A DNA stretch of 58,975 nt from an uncultured Burkholderiales bacterium (GTDB lineage: Bacteria > Pseudomonadota > Gammaproteobacteria > Burkholderiales > Burkholderiaceae_C), in the NCBI GenBank assembly GCA_902825995.1, contig CADEDE010000007.1, positions 1-58,975 of the forward strand, given 5' to 3'. Shown one piece after another: positions 56,805-58,975 of the stretch (position 1 is its first letter; each line of letters starts with the position of its first letter). The translations under genes were made by a program, and so were the position numbers. The notes under the pieces were generated by a model. The model searched no databases and was not told where the DNA came from. It saw nothing but the letters and a program-made list of their open reading frames with translations.

Positions 56805-57524
56805 ATGGCCCAAGCGCAACGCCTGCTGCTGATCGACGACGATGCGCGCCTGGCGGCGATGGTCGGCGACTATCTGCGCCAGGCCGGCTTCGAGGTCGAT
56901 GTGGCGGCCACGCTGGCGGCCGGGCGCGCGCGCCTGCACGACGTCAGCTATGACGCGCTGCTGCTCGACCTGATGCTGCCCGACGGCGACGGCCTGGATT
57001 TCACGCGCACGCTGCGCGGCGACGCGCGCACGCGGCGCCTGCCGCTGTTGATGCTGACCGCGCGCGGCGAGCCGTTGGACCGCATCGTCGGCCTCGAACT
57101 CGGCGCCGACGATTACCTGGGCAAGCCCTTCGAGCCGCGCGAGTTGCTGGCCCGCGTGAAGGCGCTGTTGCGCCGCGCGCAGCCCGAAGCCACGGCCGAC
57201 GAGGTGCTGCGTTTTGGTCGCCTTGAAATCGATCTCGGCGCCCGCCAGGCCCGGCGCGACGGCAAGGCGTGCGATCTGACCGGGCACCAGTTCGAGTTGC
57301 TCGCGGTGCTGGCCCAGGTCGCCGGCCGCACCCTGTCGCGCGACCAGATCATGGATGCGCTGCGAGGCCACCCGATGGAGGCTTTCGACCGCTCGATCGA
57401 CGTGCATGTCTCGCGCATTCGCGCGGCGATCGAAGACGACCCGAAGAACCCGCAGCGCGTGCTCACCGTGCGCGGCGTGGGTTATCTTTTTGCCAAACGG
57501 CAGGACGCCGGCCGCGAGGCATGA
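56805..57524 (+). CDS. OmpR-family response regulator
   Basis: The 239-residue regulator has a receiver domain with the DD pair (LLIDDDARL), phosphoacceptor D55 (LLLDLMLPDGDG), the switch T in MLTARGE, and the K in GKPFEPREL. The C-terminal winged-helix domain (LTGHQFELLAVLAQVAGRTLSRDQIMDALRG and VSRIRAAIEDDPKNPQRVLTVRGVGYLF) binds DNA. The ATG at 56805 gives the normal length; the 24 upstream codons run through the terminator. It overlaps the kinase by ATGA. Confidence 0.95.
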   Translation: MAQAQRLLLIDDDARLAAMVGDYLRQAGFEVDVAATLAAGRARLHDVSYDALLLDLMLPDGDGLDFTRTLRGDARTRRLPLLMLTARGEPLDRIVGLELGADDYLGKPFEPRELLARVKALLRRAQPEATADEVLRFGRLEIDLGARQARRDGKACDLTGHQFELLAVLAQVAGRTLSRDQIMDALRGHPMEAFDRSIDVHVSRIRAAIEDDPKNPQRVLTVRGVGYLFAKRQDAGREA

Positions 57525-58888
57525 AGTCCCTTTATCTGCGCATCTACCTCACGGTGGTGGCGACGCTGGCGTTTTTCGCGATCGGGACGGCCTGGCTGTT
57601 CCAGAGCCAGGTGCAGGTCGAACAGGGCCGCGTCGAGGCGCAGGTCGGCGAGCGTGTTGCCGCCTGGGGCGATTTGATCCAGCGCTCGCTGCCGCCCGCC
57701 GATGCGGCACCCGAGCAGCAGGCCAGTGCGCTGCGCGAGTGGTCGCAGCGCTTGCGCCTGCCGCTGGCCCTCGACGATGCCCAGGGCCGGCGCATCGGGG
57801 CCAGCGAGTCCTACCTGCGCCGCGTGGCCGAGCCGCCCGGCGCACCGCGCGGCCTGCCGGTGCGGCTGGACGATGGGCGCACGTTGTGGGTAATGCGCGC
57901 GTCGATGCAGGGGCTGCGCGAGGGCGCGGGTGCGATGCGGGGCGGGCCGGGTCATGTGCCGCCGCACAGGGCCTTGCTGCCGCCGTGGCTGCGCGGCGCC
58001 GGCTTGGCGGTGATCCTGGTGCTGCTGTTCGTGGCCGTGGCGGCCGGCGCCTACCCGGTGGTACGCCAGCTGACACGCCGCCTCGAAAGCCTCAAAGCGG
58101 GGGTCGAGCGCTTCGGAGCCGGCGCGCTCGACCAGCGTGTCGATGCCTCGGGGCGCGACGAGGTGGCCGCGGTGGCCGCCAGCTTCAATCAGGCCGCCGA
58201 GCGCATCCAAGCCCTGGTGCGCTCACACCAGTCGCTGCTGGCCAACGCCAGCCACGAACTGCGCTCGCCGCTGGCGCGCTTGAAGATGGCGGTGTCGCTG
58301 CTCGAAAACACGCCCGAGGGCGCACCGCGTGAATCGGGCGAGCGGCTCAAGAACGAAATCCGCACCAATATCGGCGAACTCGACGCGCTGGTCGAAGAAG
58401 TGCTACTGGCCAGTCGGCTCGATGCCCAGCAGGCCGGCGCAGCGATCGCGCCGGTGGATCTGATCGGCATTGCCGCCGAAGAAGCGGCGCGTGTCGGCGC
58501 CGAGTTGCAGGCCACGCTGGCCGCCCTGGTCGTGTCCGGCGACGAACGCCTGTTGCGCCGCGCGCTGCGCAACCTGCTCGAGAACGCGCGCCGCTACGGC
58601 GTGGGGGATGGTGGCAGCGCGATCACACTGCACGCCGAGCGCACGCCAGGCCCAGGCGCGATGGCCGAACTGCGCGTGTGCGACCGCGGTCCCGGCGTGC
58701 CCGAAGCACTGCGCGAACGCATCTTCGAGCCTTTTTTCCGTCTGCCTGGCCACGCCGAACGCGAGGGCGGCGTCGGCCTCGGGCTGGCGCTGGTGAAGCA
58801 GATTGCCGATCGCCATGGCGGCGGCGTGCGCTGTGAAGTTCGTGAAGGCGGCGGCAGCTGTTTCGTGCTCAGCCTGCCGATGACCTGA
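57521..58888 (+). CDS. Sensor histidine kinase
   Basis: The 455-residue kinase has a first transmembrane helix (about 8-28), a periplasmic loop of about 125 residues, a second helix (about 165-185), HAMP (RLESLKAGVERFGAGALDQRV), HisKA with H245 in ASHELRSPLARLK, and HATPase (LRNLLENARRYG, DRGPGVPEALRERIFEPFFR, GGVGLGLALVKQIA). It phosphorylates the upstream regulator. The Spy-like gene is probably a target, suggesting envelope stress. Confidence 0.94.
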   Translation: MKSLYLRIYLTVVATLAFFAIGTAWLFQSQVQVEQGRVEAQVGERVAAWGDLIQRSLPPADAAPEQQASALREWSQRLRLPLALDDAQGRRIGASESYLRRVAEPPGAPRGLPVRLDDGRTLWVMRASMQGLREGAGAMRGGPGHVPPHRALLPPWLRGAGLAVILVLLFVAVAAGAYPVVRQLTRRLESLKAGVERFGAGALDQRVDASGRDEVAAVAASFNQAAERIQALVRSHQSLLANASHELRSPLARLKMAVSLLENTPEGAPRESGERLKNEIRTNIGELDALVEEVLLASRLDAQQAGAAIAPVDLIGIAAEEAARVGAELQATLAALVVSGDERLLRRALRNLLENARRYGVGDGGSAITLHAERTPGPGAMAELRVCDRGPGVPEALRERIFEPFFRLPGHAEREGGVGLGLALVKQIADRHGGGVRCEVREGGGSCFVLSLPMT

Positions 58889-58901
58889 CGGCGGGGCGGC
58901 C

Positions 58902-58930
58902 TTCCTTCGACAAGGCTCTCCTGAGCGCCC
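58902..58930. repeat. Degenerate REP-like fragment at the window end
   Basis: CCTTCGACAAGGCTCTCCTGAG resembles one arm of the palindrome at 32894-32943 (CTTCGACAGGCTCAGG), with insertions. The last 87 bases of the window contain no gene that I can support. Confidence 0.35.
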
Positions 58931-58975
58931 CCAGACCTGCCGCTTCGCGTCAGGCCCCCCGAGGGGCATAAGCGC

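Overview
The window is about 59 kb of GC-rich chromosomal DNA. It reads as a betaproteobacterium of the order Burkholderiales, because it carries a Porin_4-type trimeric porin, a TctC/Bug-type binding protein, the infC-rpmI-rplT-pheS-pheT-ihfA-merR block followed by tRNA-Pro, and flagellin genes behind sigma-28 promoters. The genus cannot be fixed from the sequence alone. I see no CRISPR array, rRNA operon, prophage or complete insertion sequence. Coding density is high and many adjacent genes share ATGA, GTGA or TGATG junctions.

Layout: 1-420 is a nested inverted-repeat element upstream of xerD. 423-8.2 kb holds xerD, a porin, a MarC-family membrane protein, an FAD oxidoreductase, DUF547 coupled to a membrane (VTT)-disulfide-oxidoreductase fusion, and an ECF-type sigma factor with a zinc-finger partner. 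8.2-15.3 kb is a catabolic module: a fused hydantoinase/5-oxoprolinase and a MarR regulator, divergent from a three-gene TRAP transporter. 15.5-22.7 kb is a motility and c-di-GMP region: a free-standing MshEN-domain protein, ycgR, fliT, fliS, fliD and two flagellin genes, with recognisable sigma-28 promoters and terminators. 22.7-26.9 kb holds a hybrid histidine kinase with a molybdopterin-fold partner, and a membrane Ser/Thr kinase. 27-34.5 kb holds miscellaneous metabolic genes, a Tat-exported M48 peptidase and a tungstate-type ABC transporter interspersed with dispersed palindromic repeats.

34.7-43.2 kb is the translation block thrS-infC-rpmI-rplT-pheS-pheT-ihfA-merR-tRNA-Pro(GGG). thrS is preceded by a short ORF in which 5 of 15 codons are Thr, followed by an intrinsic terminator; this looks like a transcription attenuator. 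infC starts at AUC. The 3' end of tRNA-Pro is duplicated 926 bp downstream, bracketing a truncated DUF6880-like gene: a small integration scar. 44.2-58.9 kb holds ETF-ubiquinone oxidoreductase, an SDR, a DUF480 protein, a lytic transglycosylase, a MoxR-DUF58-transglutaminase operon, a divergent HDAC-like/MscS pair, an eroded sensor-kinase remnant, a lipoprotein, and an Spy/CpxP-like protein ahead of an OmpR-type two-component system.

The most interesting signals are the Thr-rich leader and terminator before thrS, the tRNA-Pro duplication with its truncated gene, a 46-bp palindrome translated in frame inside the oxoprolinase, the free-standing MshEN protein beside YcgR, and the kinase remnant at about 54.9-55.1 kb.
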